Assembly (NCBI GenBank): GCA_954871525.1
Contig: OX940864.1
Location: 24,360,001-24,424,000 of the forward strand
Source of the DNA: Parietaria judaica
Taxonomy: Eukaryota; Streptophyta; Magnoliopsida; Rosales; Urticaceae
DNA length: 64,000 nucleotides
Direction of reading: 5' to 3'
Shown: positions 11,927-24,110 of the stretch, in pieces
Layout of the letters: every line of letters begins with the position of its first letter
Numbering within the stretch: the stretch's first letter is position 1
Made by a program: the position numbers and the translations under genes
The notes under the pieces: generated by a model
The model's input: only the letters and a program-made list of their open reading frames with translations
Database searches by the model: none
Told to the model about the DNA's origin: nothing

Positions 11927-13093
11927 ATTATATTTTATGTTGTTGCGTTAAAGATCAAAATACTAAAGACAAATAAAAGTTGATTTCTGTTTTCTTTCAT
12001 TAAATTTACTAAACTGAAATTTACAATAGTTTGGGAAACCAGTCTATGAGAATAGAGATCACCCATAACTAAACATAACGTGCGAAACTAATATGACTGT
12101 TGTGATTCTAAAACCAAATATTGGTATGTGGAATGTAACCAAACACTACTACAGCTTTAGATCAACAAGTAATATTGACCTAAAAAAAGTTGATCATAGA
12201 CAAATAATTTTTTTAGACATGTGCTCTAAATGTTTATAAAACGAGACAAGGTAGATGAAGATGAAGTTAATACTATCTACCAAAAATCTGAATCACGTGG
12301 TTTAAAATGAAAAATCCGAATCACCAATAAACAGCTAACAAGTCTACTTTCCTGGCCATTAACTGACTTCTTTAATGAATTTTGGATTAACTTATTGACC
12401 GCACGGAGCATTATCACAAAGTTAACAAAATACCAAGCTCTACACCGTATCAATTATAGAGATATTTACTATATAAATATATATATGTTACGAAAAATAT
12501 GACTTATGTTTTTAATATTTTTATTACTGACAAAAATTATCAAAAATATAATTTTTTGGCATAAGTAACTAAGTTTTTCTGTTAGTTCCGGCCCTAAATG
12601 AGGTTCCACGTGAAAATGTATGATTTGATCATGTTTTTATCCCCTTCGACAATATGCGAGCGGCAAGAACGTCAAAGAGTTTGACAATGAACATCATTCT
12701 CATATGGTAGCCAAAACGTGTTTTACAAATAGAAAACTAAGGCACCGTATGTCACTCTTATCACATGGTCACAACGGGAAATAATACGAAATAAAATCTA
12801 AAAGAGGCATTTCGACGTATCATTCCATAACAGGGAGGTGAAATTTTGAGAAGTAATCATGTATAAACGGTGTCAGCGTTGCCTTTTTACACAGCATCAC
12901 GCCATGCCGTCTGCCTGCCGGAGTTTGAGAAGTTATCTTATATAGTCAAGAGGTGTTAATAAGTCCGGCCATTTCAAACTCATTATTTGTTGAATTGTGA
13001 GGCCCAAATCGGTAGGGTGTCATTTAAGAGTCGAGACATAATATTTTTCGGTACCAAATTTCGAACATAAATATATAAAAAGTGTAATATATT
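11927..13093. other. Intergenic, no feature recognised
   Basis: AT-rich DNA with no coding resemblance. The last nine bases (taatatatt, 13085-13093) are the left target-site duplication of the next element. Confidence 0.45.
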
Positions 13094-14180
13094 GGGTTAA
13101 TTGCGGCAAAAAGACCCAACCTTTGGTCAAATACTCTGCTGTGTATACAACATCCGTAAATAGCGGCAAAAGTACCCAAACTCGACATTTGGGAGTTGAC
13201 CGAGAAAATTTGTCCATGTGGCTATTAGCCTTTTCCACGTGGCATGCCACATGGCACTTGGCCGCCACGTGGAAAAGGCTAATAGTATTTAATTTTTTTA
13301 ATTTTTAATATTTTTTTTCCCAATAATAACAAATAATGAATATTTAAATTTAAAAATTCATTATTGGTTATAATTATTTATTTTTTAAAAAAGTGGGTAG
13401 AACGAAATAAAAATCACCGTTCACTGTTCACTAGAACTCCGTTTCCGATCCGGTTCACGCGTCGAATAAAATTATTTAATATGTTTAATAATAATAACCA
13501 ATAAAAACATACATATTGTTTAAAAAGTCAAGACATAATTAAATACACACCACTTATTAAAAAAAATAGTAGTCATATTTATATTTAACGAAAAGTTATT
13601 TTTATTTGTTTGCATGATATTTTTTTTTTTGCGTTTGCATTATATAATAATAATATTGTTTAATATGTTTTTTTATTTATATATTATTCATTTTTTAAAC
13701 ATTGTCATTAAATAATCATATGATTATTATTGTTAAACATATTAAGCGATTTTGTTCCACCCGTGAACCGGATCGGAGGCGGAGCTTGAGTGAACCGTGA
13801 ACGGTGATTTTTTTCCTTTATTTATTTCGTTTGACCCACTTTTCTAAAATGAATAATTATATTTAATAATAATAACCAATAATGAATATTTAAATTTAAA
13901 TATTCATTTTTGGTTATTATTGAAAAATAATTTAATTTTTTAAAAAAATTAAAAAGTTTTAAAAAAAATAATATTTTTTAAATTATTTAAAATAATAATA
14001 ATTACGTGGGATGTCATGTGGCGGCCAAGTGCCACGGGGCAAAGGCTAATAGCCACATGGACAAATTTTCTCGGTCAACTCCCAAATGCCGAGTTTGGGT
14101 ACTTTTGCCGCCATTTATGAAGGTTGTATAGACAGTAGAGCATTTGACCAAAGGTTGGGTCTTTTTGCCGCAATTAACCC
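13094..14180. mobile_element. MULE-type element, 1.09 kb, perfect 9-bp TSD, nested inverted repeats
   Basis: The termini GGGTTAATTGCGGC and GCCGCAATTAACCC and the outer arms match the MITE at 5380-5824. It is flanked by identical taatatatt (13085-13093 and 14181-14189). The centre is longer and forms a second pair of inverted arms: AAGTGGGT-ACGAAATAAA-ATCACCGTTCAC near 13391-13425 recurs inverted near 13790-13845, together with ggttcac/gtgaacc and AT-rich palindromic arms at ~13320 and ~13920. It has no ORF of note. It lies about 350 bp upstream of the MATE gene start, so it could affect that promoter. Confidence 0.85.
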
Positions 14181-14189
14181 TAATATATT

Positions 14190-14526
14190 GACAAACTTTT
14201 CCTTTTTCACCTCAAATACCCGTAATAGAATAAGCATTTCATGCCACGTCTGTGACTCATTTGTTGTGTAGGCAATTTGGACCATGCATTTATCCTACTA
14301 TATATTTGAAATTATTAACGCTTTAAGCTTAATTTTGTGGAGTTGTTTATCTAAAATGTCCTAAACATACAACAATAGAAAGATTGTTAAAATTTAGAAG
14401 ACATGGACATGGATCGTTCACTTCATTCATGACTATTTATACTCGTAGAGAGAGAGAGAGACCGTGTACGATCTGATCACTATATATTTGCTCAGTTCAA
14501 AATCGAAAGAGCGTAGCAAGTAAGGA
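14190..14526 (+). promoter_or_regulatory. Probable MATE promoter and leader
   Basis: The 337 bp between the upstream MITE and the MATE start codon contain TATA-like tactatatatttg (near 14294) and gatcactatatatttgc (near 14475), plus an (ag)n run at 14448-14461. Use of these is inferred only from position. Confidence 0.3.
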
Positions 14527-17500
14527 ATGGAGGAGAGAGAGGCTCCATTGCTTGAGAGAGAGAGAGGAGATTCGAAATGGGCGTGGTTGCTGGATATCAA
14601 GGAGGCCAAAGAGCAAGTCTGGTTTTCGGTGCCGATGATCGTCACCAACTTGTTTTACTATTCCATCCCGTTGGTCTCCGTCATGTTTGCCGGCCATTTG
14701 GGCACCCGAGAGCTAGCCGGAGCTACTCTCGCTAACTCATGGTCCACCGTCACCGGCTTCGCTTTCATGGTATTTAAACGTCGGAAATATTACAATGAAA
14801 TAAATAAAAAACCGAGTGCTCGGAGCGTTTATAGACCATATATAAAAGTGAAAAAAATTGTCACTTTGCTTTTTTGTTTTGTTTTTTCTCAGATTGGGCT
14901 AAGCGGAGCGCTTGAGACGCTTTGCGGGCAGGATTTTGGCGCGAATTTATTCAACATTCTGGGGATTCACTTGCAAGCTTCTTGCATCACTTCGCTCTTG
15001 TTCTCGACCATCATCTCCATTGTTTGGTTCTTCACGGAGCCGATACTGCTTTTCCTCCGTCAAGATCCTCAGATTGCCCAAACCGCAGCGGTTTACATGA
15101 AGCTCTTGATTCCGAGCGTTTTCGCATTCGGGTTCATCCAAAACATCTTGAGGTTTCTTCAGACGCAATCCGTTGTGAGGCCGTTGGTGTTGTTTTCGGG
15201 GATCCCGCTTGTGATTCATATTGGAGTTACACATTGTTTGGTGAATTTGACAACTCTAGGCTTCAAAGGAGCTCCGATTGCAGCCTCGATCACGGTGTGG
15301 ATATCGTTCATTATGCTCGCGATGTACGTGATGTTCTCGAGGAAGTTTCAACAGACATGGCGAGGATTTTCGACGGACTCATTCGGTTATATTCTTATAA
15401 ATTTAAAACTTGCACTTCCCTCTGCAGCTATGGTGTGGTAGGTATCTTAACTCGTACGAGATTATGTTACTATCTACACGAGTTAGAGATCTCGTAACGG
15501 CTCTATAATTAAAAGAAAAATCATTTTCCCCAATGATGTCTACTATAAATCTCGTTAGAGGTCTTATCATAGGCGTAGAACCGGTAAAACAATTTTCGTC
15601 TTTAATGTCGGTTGAACACAAAGGTGGGAAACATAAACAATTTTATTAAGACCACTCAAGAAGAATTAACAAAACCAAGTGCTTAGACACTGATACTACA
15701 AGCATAAATCCAAAAGGGAAACAAAACTAAATTACTTTTGCTGAAATTTAATATTAGGAAAGCGTAAATAAATAAAAATCTGAGTAGTTCACTCCTAAGG
15801 CCTGTTGCTGTGGCCCGCTTAGATCCAATGAGAAACTAAGATAACTAACTAAACTACCAAATCGGATAAGCTTTCGCTTTCTTTTCCGTTTTTACTGTTT
15901 TTCAAAATAAGCATACATTACACTCTGAAGGCCGGACCAAATCTTAACCTTAATTATATTTAATAAATAACACGTCATAATTCAATAACATATATAAAAA
16001 TAGATACGTTACAATTAGATTATGATGCTCAACAAATTTAATGGATCGCATATTAGCTGTTTGATCCATTTCTTGAACTCTGAAATTTGATATGTAATAC
16101 TTGTTCATTACAGTACAACTTTGTTCCGTTCTGCATACTTGTGATTTGTCACAACAACTGTGAAATAGATATTACTGTATCGAATCTGACGAATTCGTTC
16201 CGTGTAGCTTGGAGTACTGGGCTTTGGAGATCCTAGTGCTCTTGGCCGGATTAATGCCGAACCCTGAATTAACCACTTCGCTAATCGCAATTTGGTGAGC
16301 ATTATCCGTGAGCTTGTACATTAACTCTTGCTTTCTCGGCGATTGAAACTGGTTTTTAACGGTACCTCTTTTCAGCGTGCTCACGCAATCGGCTGCGTAC
16401 ATGGTCACCTACGGTCTCAGCGCTGCTGCCAGGTGAAACAAACGATTCCCGAGACTAGTCTTTTGTTCTTAGTATTTTCCACTAGGCTGATCACCGGAAA
16501 CGAACTTGTTGTGACAGTACAAGGGTGTCTAACGAGTTAGGGGCAGGGCATCCGAGCGAAGCTAAGAGCACGATGTACGTCTCCCTCAAGCTCTCCGGGC
16601 TTTTGGCCACGGTGGTAGTTCTGGCTCTCGCCCTCGGTCACAACATCTGGGCCGGTTCCTTCAGCAGTAGCTCCGAGATCAGAAACGCATTTGCTAAAAT
16701 GACTCCTCTGGTAGCAATGACTATAGCTCTTGATTCTATACAGGGTGTCTTATCAGGTTTGGATTTTTCTTCTTCTTTGGTTGTGTGATCTGATAATTTT
16801 TTTTTTGAAACCCGTGCGACAACATAAAATTTTATTTTTGTTTATGTCGGGGATTCGGGTTTAGATCGTTAGATTTTATTTCGTAGTCTCCTCCATTTTT
16901 ATCAATTTAAGGCCGGTGATTTTTTATATTTTTGTTTAGCAAATATCACTAATACCTCTAAGTATCAGTTTGCCTCCCAAACTTTATTTTCTGTCCGTTT
17001 ACCCCTTGCATTTATAATTTTGTATCATAATACCCCCCCGAGCTTTATTATATATCGTTCCCCTTCTTAAACTTATTATCTTGTATCATAAAGTTTCACT
17101 TAACTTTTATTTGTTTGCCACTTTTCTTTTTAAATATCTAAATCAATTTTTAATATGTACCAAATGCTACAGAATCATAAGTTTTGAAGGAAATCAGTGA
17201 TTAGTTCAAGGGGTGAGCTGAGACAAGAAAAAGTTCAGATGATAAATTCAGGGGGTAAATGGATACAAAGCAAAGTTTAGGAAGCAGAGTGATACACAGT
17301 TAAAAGTTGAGGGGATATTTACTTTTTTGAATAGATTTTTGTGTGTGTTAACTGTTAAGTGTAGAGTTACAGTTAGTCAATATTTTGCCTGAAATCTTCT
17401 TCCCTATACTTGTGGAATTTAAGTTGATTAAATTGCAGGCGTGGCTAGAGGATGTGGTTGGCAACAAATTGCCATGTATGTGAACTTGGCCATGTTCTAT

Positions 17501-17758
17501 TTAGTCGGCATGACCGTTGCGAGCCTCCTTGCTTTTAGCTTCAAATTATATGAGAAGGTGATCTCCCTTCCTTTCAAGTTTTAATTTCTATCTTGATTTT
17601 GATATTTTGGTTGGTCGATTCAGGGTCTATGGATTGGTCTGTTATGTGGTCTCTCCGGCCAAACTGCCACACTTATGTTCATAATAATGCGCGCGAAATG
17701 GACCAGATTGAAGCTATCAGCTGAAAGTGGCGAGAATGATTATCCTACTTCGGCTTGA
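14527..17758 (+). CDS. MATE (DETOXIFICATION/DTX-type) efflux transporter, complete, 7 exons
   Basis: Exons are 14527-14769, 14893-15437, 16208-16294, 16376-16432, 16518-16756, 17439-17557 and 17624-17758. They total 1425 nt, 474 aa, with all junctions in phase and GT-AG. MATE proteins are multipass membrane antiporters (normally 12 helices) that export cations, toxins and secondary metabolites using H+ or Na+. Family signatures in order: [55 protein letters not shown] (across exons 2-3), [29 protein letters not shown] (across exons 4-5), [18 protein letters not shown] (across exons 5-6) and the last membrane segment [13 protein letters not shown]. Length is typical. The best placement is the DTX clade with an acidic N-terminus. 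Intron 1 is 123 nt, in frame and stop-free, so retention would insert 41 residues. A decayed inverted paralogue is at 56146-60280. Confidence 0.95.
16940..17322. mobile_element. MITE-like inverted-repeat element in MATE intron 5
   Basis: The 5' arm (GCAAATATCAC...) and the inverse of the 3' arm (GTAAATATCCCC...) are imperfectly alike over more than 100 bp, sharing GTATCA, TTTGC/CTGC-TCC-AAACTTT and TTTACCCC-TG-ATTTAT blocks. It occupies most of the 682-bp intron. No convincing TSD was found, so the family is unassigned. Confidence 0.55.
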
Positions 17759-18780
17759 CTGACTCTTTGCGCGACAGAGAATTCATTAAAGAAAAATAGT
17801 GAATCTCTGAGTCCAAAATATTCAATATTTATCTTGTACTTGAGGCATGCCGAGTATTTAGGATTATTGTCTTTATTTAATTAAGTAGCTTAGGATATCT
17901 AAATTGGGTTTGTGGTTTAGATGATTTAATATGTCTTTTAATTTCTGTTTTGTTTGGTTAATTTTATTTAGAGGCTTAATTATAGTTTCGCTCGGTATGG
18001 CCCATTAGTTTGTAATTTCTTTGGACTACTCACGAGAGAACATCTTAATGACAGTTAGCCAATAATCACTATAAAACTTAATTTTTCTCAAAAGATGGGA
18101 GATTGAGTTCAGTGAAATTGGTCAAAATCTTATAAATTTGGTGTCGCAGAGTGGTGCACCAATGTATTCACCACGAGTTAAGAGTGGTGCAACAATTGAT
18201 TCGAGACCGGAGGCAGAAGACAGTGATGGCGGTTATATATCGACACTAAGATAGAGACTCTTGTTGTGGTGCCAACCTGTCTGCAGAACGGATCTCCCAA
18301 AGCCGCAAGTGCAGCGGGTTAAAACCCTACCCGCCACGCTGAGAAACTTCCTTTATAAGGTTTCGGCACAATACACGTTGACGAGCGATTTGGAAGCTTT
18401 GGGGTGGCCCATTGACGCTTTGCCCGGGATGACAAGCAAGCCACTGCTAGGACTAGTCGTGAGTCTATCAACGGCGAGGGTGGAACCGGCCTAGGTGACG
18501 GGAGGGAGGGCCAATTTTGGTCTCGATGAAGCTTAATTTAAGCCCAAAATAAGAATCAATTGGCTAAAATACCTCATTTGGGATTTTGATTGGGCTCGTA
18601 CCCTCGTTATAACAAATAATTTCTTTTAGAATTATTTTTAAAGCCCAATAACTCTGATCATTATTTTAGATTTATTGTAAAATTCCAATAAAAATAAATG
18701 ACGAATTTGCCATTCATTTTTACTCTGCATTTAATGAAATCTCAATTTTACTCTTTAGGCAGTTAGATAATTTTTTTTTT
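17759..18780. other. Intergenic after MATE, with one GC-rich unassigned block
   Basis: AT-rich except for about 18170-18530, a GC-rich stretch with an ORF (18261-18494) whose protein I cannot assign. It could be a degraded gene or element fragment. Nothing else recognised. Confidence 0.35.
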
Positions 18781-18932
18781 CTTTTTCATTTTCACATGTC
18801 GGTTCTTATTCTCTCTTTCTCTTTCCTTATTCTCGAACCTGCGGTTTCTTTCAAATTCGACACACCTCCTTCTATCCCTAATTTGGTTTTCTTCGTTCTC
18901 TTCTGCTGTGTTCGTTTTCTTTTGAGAACGAA

Positions 18933-20845
18933 GATGTTTCAAGAGTATCCTCACTTTCCCAGTCGACCATCGTCTTCAACAAGCCAACTTAATGGAGGTA
19001 AGTGTCGGTTCGTAATATATAATATAATCTTAAAGTTTCTCATGTGTATGGTTACTGTTTGTACTTGTAATGATGTTAGTGTGAGTCCCCGTTAGTGTTT
19101 AGCAGTAATTATGGAGATTGTTTACGAATAAGAATGATGCATGCAATTAAGAAATTTCTTTTTATGAACTTCCAGTAATGATGTTAGTTAGGGTTTACGG
19201 CCTATACAAGAGATTGTCTGTGAAGATAAAAATTTAGTCTGTAGGTGTCCGATATATATATATTTTGGCATTACCGCTATCTATAAGTGTCGGTTCGTAA
19301 ATACATAATCTTAATTTTTCTCATGTATATGGTTACTATTTGTACTTGTAATGATGATAGTGTTTACTATAAGAATGATGCATGCAATTAAAATATTATC
19401 TGTTTTATTATCTAACGATGCATGCATTAAATACCGCTATACGCTTTGGGATGATCTATTACCGTTGTCCTCTTTGGGTTGCACCATTACCAATAAGATG
19501 CATTAATTTTTATAAATGAAATACTCATCAAGTTATGATTTGTTTTTTTGCGAAAATAGCTATATACTATCCTCCGGCCGGATGAGTTGTGCGTCTGTGA
19601 GGTCTTCACCGAAGAAGCAAACTTCTTGACGATCACGAATATCATTAAGGAGAACCTGACAGCGGGAGAGGCTGAGTGGTTCCGGCGCACACAATTTGAG
19701 CCTCTATTAGATATCCCCATCCACTACAAGTACTCTCCCCAACTGTTCTGGAAGTTATTTTCGAGAAGCAACGCACATCAAGAGCCATTCGAGCTGTGGA
19801 TGTTGATGAACAATTTTCCATTACGATACGGTGTTCGAGAATTTTCCATCATCACTGGGCTCAATTGCGGACCTGAGCCGAACCTTGAAGCTATTGTTGG
19901 ACGCGACTTCGAAGATAATGACGCATTCAAGCAACGGATGTGGCCAGATGCAGGCTCTTCGATCACATTAGGAATACTGGTGTCCAAATTAGATAACAGT
20001 TATCTTTATCCGATTGTGAGCAGCGACGACAAGGAAAGGTTTGCATGCCTCTTCTTCGTCTTCGGAGTGTTGTTACCCCATCCTAGTGAAACTAGTTTGC
20101 TTAGGACATTCTTGTCCTTTCGCGGAGGACCTTGACGTATTCGTTCAATATCATTCGGGTCGAAAGTCATTCATGTTATCGGCACAGATTCTCTGGAAGA
20201 AAGCACTTAAGGAGTTGCGAAACAACATCCCTAGACAACGAGCAACAGGGCCACCGCGGATCCCAATGATGGAGTTTTCGGGGTTCATACAACCGCTGCT
20301 GGTATATATGTAATGGTTTTAAGTTATTTATTTACTATTGACATCTTATGTGCGAATTTAACATGTTAACTTCATGCATATTTTGGCATACGAGTGTTTG
20401 CCTGGTCTGGCATATGTCTTAGCGAACCCACGAGAGTCCGAGGAGTTACCTCGTATGTGCAAATGGAAAACGCAGCCAGTTGGGAATATCGATCTTCACC
20501 GCCTGTCAATTTGAAATGCTATTTTGTATGGGGCGGATCCGAGGGTAGGTTGCTCTATTATAAATTTAACAATATCAACTATTATTTGGGAAAATAACTA
20601 TACTCTTTAATTTGCAGGGACAATTGAGTGTACTCATTCCTACGGAGATGGAAGTTGTGTTGCCGCATATAAACTCCATATATCATCTCCTTGTTCGTCA
20701 ACCTCACATGTTAGAGATGCTCGTGCAGGCATTGGAACGTGGTGAAAAGATCGTCCAGCGACAGTGGGATCCGTTGCCACCGCCACCTCCACCGTCACAG
20801 CCACCGGAGTCCGAAGAAGCTACTTCTTCTAGTAGTTTGAGTTAG
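18933..20845 (+). pseudogene. DUF1985-domain gene, decayed
   Basis: A possible first exon (18933-18998, starting MFQEYPHFPSRPSSSTSQLN) follows a CT-rich leader and ends at a good donor, ggtaagtg. The main exon begins after an acceptor at about 19560 and contains a DUF1985-like core: FELWMLMNNFPLRYGVREFS, then the hallmark ITGLNCGPEP, then FVFGVLLPH. The frame breaks near 20120. Translation continues in another frame with AEDLDVFVQY and GRKSF, then EFSGFIQPLL, then AYECLPGLAYVLANPRESEE near 20385-20450. The final exon (~20619-20845) ends in a proline-rich tail. DUF1985 proteins are plant-specific, of unknown function and often found in transposons. The phase mismatch between exons and the internal frameshift argue for a pseudogene. 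Confidence 0.7.
19001..19400 (+). repeat. Direct duplication inside the DUF1985 intron
   Basis: A ~130-bp segment around 19004-19150 (gtgtcggttcgtaa ... agaatgatgcatgcaatta) recurs in diverged form at about 19286-19395. The two copies share ctcatgt-tatggttact-tttgt and gatgcatgcaatta. Confidence 0.65.
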
Positions 20846-21358
20846 GCACATTGAAATTTAAACTATGTTTTGGACTAGTATGTTTAATATTACCGTTATC
20901 AATTAGACGTATATTTAAACTATATTTTGATTCCCGCTAGCAGTATTTCAATTCTCGTTATTAATTACACTTGTTATTTTAATTCCCGCAACATAAAATG
21001 TTATTACCGCTAGTAAATTTGTTATTACCGCTATTCATTATTACGACACATTTCTTTCTACCGCTACAAACACTAATAACGCTACACAAAATGTTACTCC
21101 CGCTAATAAAAATCCCAAAGAGGTCTTTTAGCCATTTCTTTCCGGCAAAATCTTTCTCGAGCAACGCAACCGTCAGAAGAAACCGTCACACCAAATCAAT
21201 ATGCACGCTCATGATTACTTATGGGAAATCTCAAACGTCGCTTTAATATCGACCACAAATTGAAAGGGGGTGTCCGTCCGAGTGTAATAAAAAGCCATAG
21301 TAATGCACACTTTGTTCGTCATCATCCCCTCAAGTCTCAATATTCAGCCTCTAAAATA
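20846..21358. repeat. CCGCTA-rich spacer
   Basis: No gene. Contains clustered copies of ccgcta (for example at ~20935, 21006, 21031, 21060 and 21096), part of a motif family spread over 19.2-25.6 kb. Confidence 0.6.
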
Positions 21359-22195
21359 ATGGAATGCACTTCAAACCACCTTCCCGAAGACCTTGTTTTC
21401 GACTAGAACTATCGGAACTTCCGGCAACACTTCTGATGAAATACAATAGCGTTTTGAGAAGTTGGCGAGCTCGCATATCATGCGACTCCTTGTTCATCAA
21501 CACTCATCAAATTCGTCGGAAGACCAGAAACGGCCCACTCCTGATTGCAGACGGCATATGCAACGACCTCCAACAAGTAATATTGGTTCTTTCCGGCCAA
21601 AGGGTGACAGAAATAGACGTGTCGTATATCTACGCAGAAAATTACAGGTATTTCAGTATCGTAGGCTCCTGCAACGGCTTACTATGCATGTCTTTCGGGG
21701 CGCTCGAGACGCGACTCGTGCTTTTCAACCCGGCAAGTGAGGCGGCTTCCCGTTCTAGCAGCCTATTCACCTCTCTTTAATGACCATGGGGAGATAGGTT
21801 TCACATTTGACGTCACGAGCAACGACTACAAGTTCGTCCAATTATGCACAACCAAGGAGTCGCCGTTCGTGTGCGCACAAGTGTTCGTCAAAAACGGAAT
21901 TGCGTGGAGAAACTGTGGGTCCTTGAAAATATCAGGGGAAGCTTTTTGGTCATCGAGCACAGTAACGGTGGATGGGGTTGTTTATTGGGCGGTTCGGTAT
22001 AGTTTCCAGGATGTACAAATTATTAGCTTCGACTGGCGAGACGAGGTGCTTATTCTCGTCGAAAATACTAGGGAGATTCCGACGGTCGAACGACCGGCGA
22101 TAGAGGACTGGTGGAGAAATGTGTGGAGCGCGCAGCATGATATATATATTTCGCCTGTCCATGACTACGTCGAGCACATGGTCTCTGTATTTTGA
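21359..22195 (+). pseudogene. F-box protein gene, two frameshifts
   Basis: It starts MECTSNHLPEDLVF, the normal opening of a plant F-box, then shifts frame near 21403 to continue the F-box helices (ELPATLLMKYNSVLRSWRAR). The associated domain follows with VGSCNGLLCM and LVLFNPA. A second shift near 21738 leads into RRLPVLAAYSPLFND and FTFDVTSNDYKFVQL, characteristic of F-box-associated domains. F-box proteins are substrate receptors of SCF ubiquitin ligases. With both shifts the product would end after about 14 codons, so this is a pseudogene. The C-terminus ends at TGA 22193-22195. It has no introns, as is common in this family. Confidence 0.8.
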
Positions 22196-22520
22196 ATATG
22201 TATAGCGGTCTGATATAAGTTGTATATTTAACGTGTTATATATAACGGTTTGAATTTGTGTTTTGAATATGTATAGCGGTTTTATGATTTAATGCATATT
22301 AGCGGTCTGGTATTAGTATGTCGTATGTATGACTATATTATGTCAAAGTATAGCTATTTTGTAATTTCATGGATATTAGCGGAACCAAATTGTATAGCGG
22401 TATTAGTTGTGTCCTATGTATCACTATATTATTTCAATGTATAGCGGTTTGATATCTAATGCTTTCTATAATGACATTTAATAGAATACATATAGATCTG
22501 ATTTAGAGTTTTGATTATGT
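22196..22520. repeat. TAGCGG-rich spacer
   Basis: Non-coding; tagcgg recurs at about 22203, 22275, 22303, 22377, 22396 and 22442, here on the + strand, opposite in orientation to the copies upstream of the F-box pseudogene. Confidence 0.65.
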
Positions 22521-24110
22521 AAAGCGGTTTGTATCGACATGTTCTTGTAAAATTACCACTAGTGATTGTTGGTAACCGCTAATACTATACATATAGCGGT
22601 TTATAATTTCAAGTCAATAATTTTATTTGTTTTCCTTACTAGTTAAATTAATCAAACATCTGTTGAGCAAAATTCCTCGAACAATATATATGATAGACAG
22701 AAGCCTAGAACACAACATTGTTAAGCACAATGCGTGTAGACGAAGAAGGAGCTTATGGGTTTGATTCATATGGTCTTGATCATCTTTACACCCTTTGACG
22801 AACAATATGTAATACTTTTGATAAAACGAGTTTATATTCACTCCAAAACCCTCGAAAATAAGAAAACAAACGAGTGACGTATTAAATCAAGATACAACTC
22901 ATATTCCCGCTATGTTCTTGTAAAATTACCACTAGTGATTGCTGGCAACCGCTAATACTATACACATAGCCTTTTATAATTTCAAGTCAATAATTTTATT
23001 TGTTTTCCTTACTAATTAAATTAATCAAACAATATTATTAATCACAATGCCTAGAACAATATATATGATAGACAGAAGTCTAGAACAAAACATTGTTAAA
23101 CACAATGCATGTAGACAAAGAAGGAGCTTATGGGTTTGATTCATATGGTCTTGATCATCCTTACACCCTTCGGCGAACAATATGTAATAATTTTGATAAA
23201 ACGAGTTGATATTCGCTCCAAAATCCTAAAAAATAAGAAAAGAAACGAATGACGTAATAAATCAAGATACAACTCATATTTCCGCTATGTTCTTGTAAAA
23301 TTACTGCTAGTGATTGCTAGTAACCGCTAATACTTTTCAGATAGCGGTTTATAATTTCAAGTCAATAATTTTATTTGTTTTCCTTACTAATTAAATTAAT
23401 CAAACAATATTATTAATCACAATGCCTAGAACAATATATATGATAGACAGAAGTCTAGAACAAAACATTGTTAAACACAATGCATGTAGACAAAGAAGGA
23501 GCTTATGAGTTTGATTCATATGGTCTTGATCATCTTTACATCCTTCGGCGAAAAATATGTAATACTTTTGATAAAACTAGTTTATATATTTCCAAAGCCC
23601 TAAAAAATAAGAAAACAAACGAGTGACGTGATAAATCAAGATACAACTCATATTCCCGCTATGTTCTTGTAAACTTACCGCTAGTGATTGCTGGTAACCG
23701 CTAATACTATACATATAGCGGTTTATAATTTCAAGTTAATAATTTTTTATTCCTTACTAATTAATTTAATCAAACAGTATTAATAATCACAATGCCTAGA
23801 ATAATTTATATGATAGACAAATGTCTAGAACAAAAAATTGATAAGCACAATGCGTGTAGACGAAGAAAGAGCTTATGGGTTTGATTCATATGGTCTTGAT
23901 CATCTTTACACCCTTCGGCGAACAATATGTAATACTTTTGATAAAATGAGTTTATATTCGCTCCAAAACCCTAAAAAATAAGAAAACAAACGAGTGACGT
24001 ATTAAATCAAGATACAACTCATATTCCCGCTTTGTTCTTGTAAACTTACCTCTAGTGATTGTTGGTAATCGCTAATACTTTACATATAGCGGTTTATAAT
24101 TTCAAGTCAA
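22521..24110 (+). repeat. Tandem array, four ~373-bp units
   Basis: The landmark ttataatttcaag occurs at about 22601, 22974, 23349, 23722 and 24093, spacings of 373, 375, 373 and 371 bp. Each unit contains tatatgatagacagaa, cattgttaa-cacaatgc-tgtagac, ggtcttgatcatc, gaacaatatgtaat and gattgctgg-aaccgctaatac. Units differ by substitutions and small indels. Each carries ccgcta and most carry tagcgg, tying the array to the surrounding motif field. No coding potential. Confidence 0.85.

Noticed and set aside
14770..14892. Open frame continuing from MATE exon 1 into exon 2
   Set aside because: The 41 codons are Lys/Tyr-rich, unlike any MATE, and have GT-AG edges; treated as intron, with retention noted separately.
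14922..15497. 191-aa ORF in another frame over MATE exon 2
   Set aside because: Shadow of the real MATE frame, which has family motifs and correct splice phases.
18261..18494. 77-aa ORF in a GC-rich patch
   Set aside because: No family recognised and no gene structure around it; left as an unassigned block.
22521..24110. Regularly spaced repeats as a possible CRISPR array
   Set aside because: Units are 373 bp, tandem without unique spacers, and the DNA is plant nuclear.
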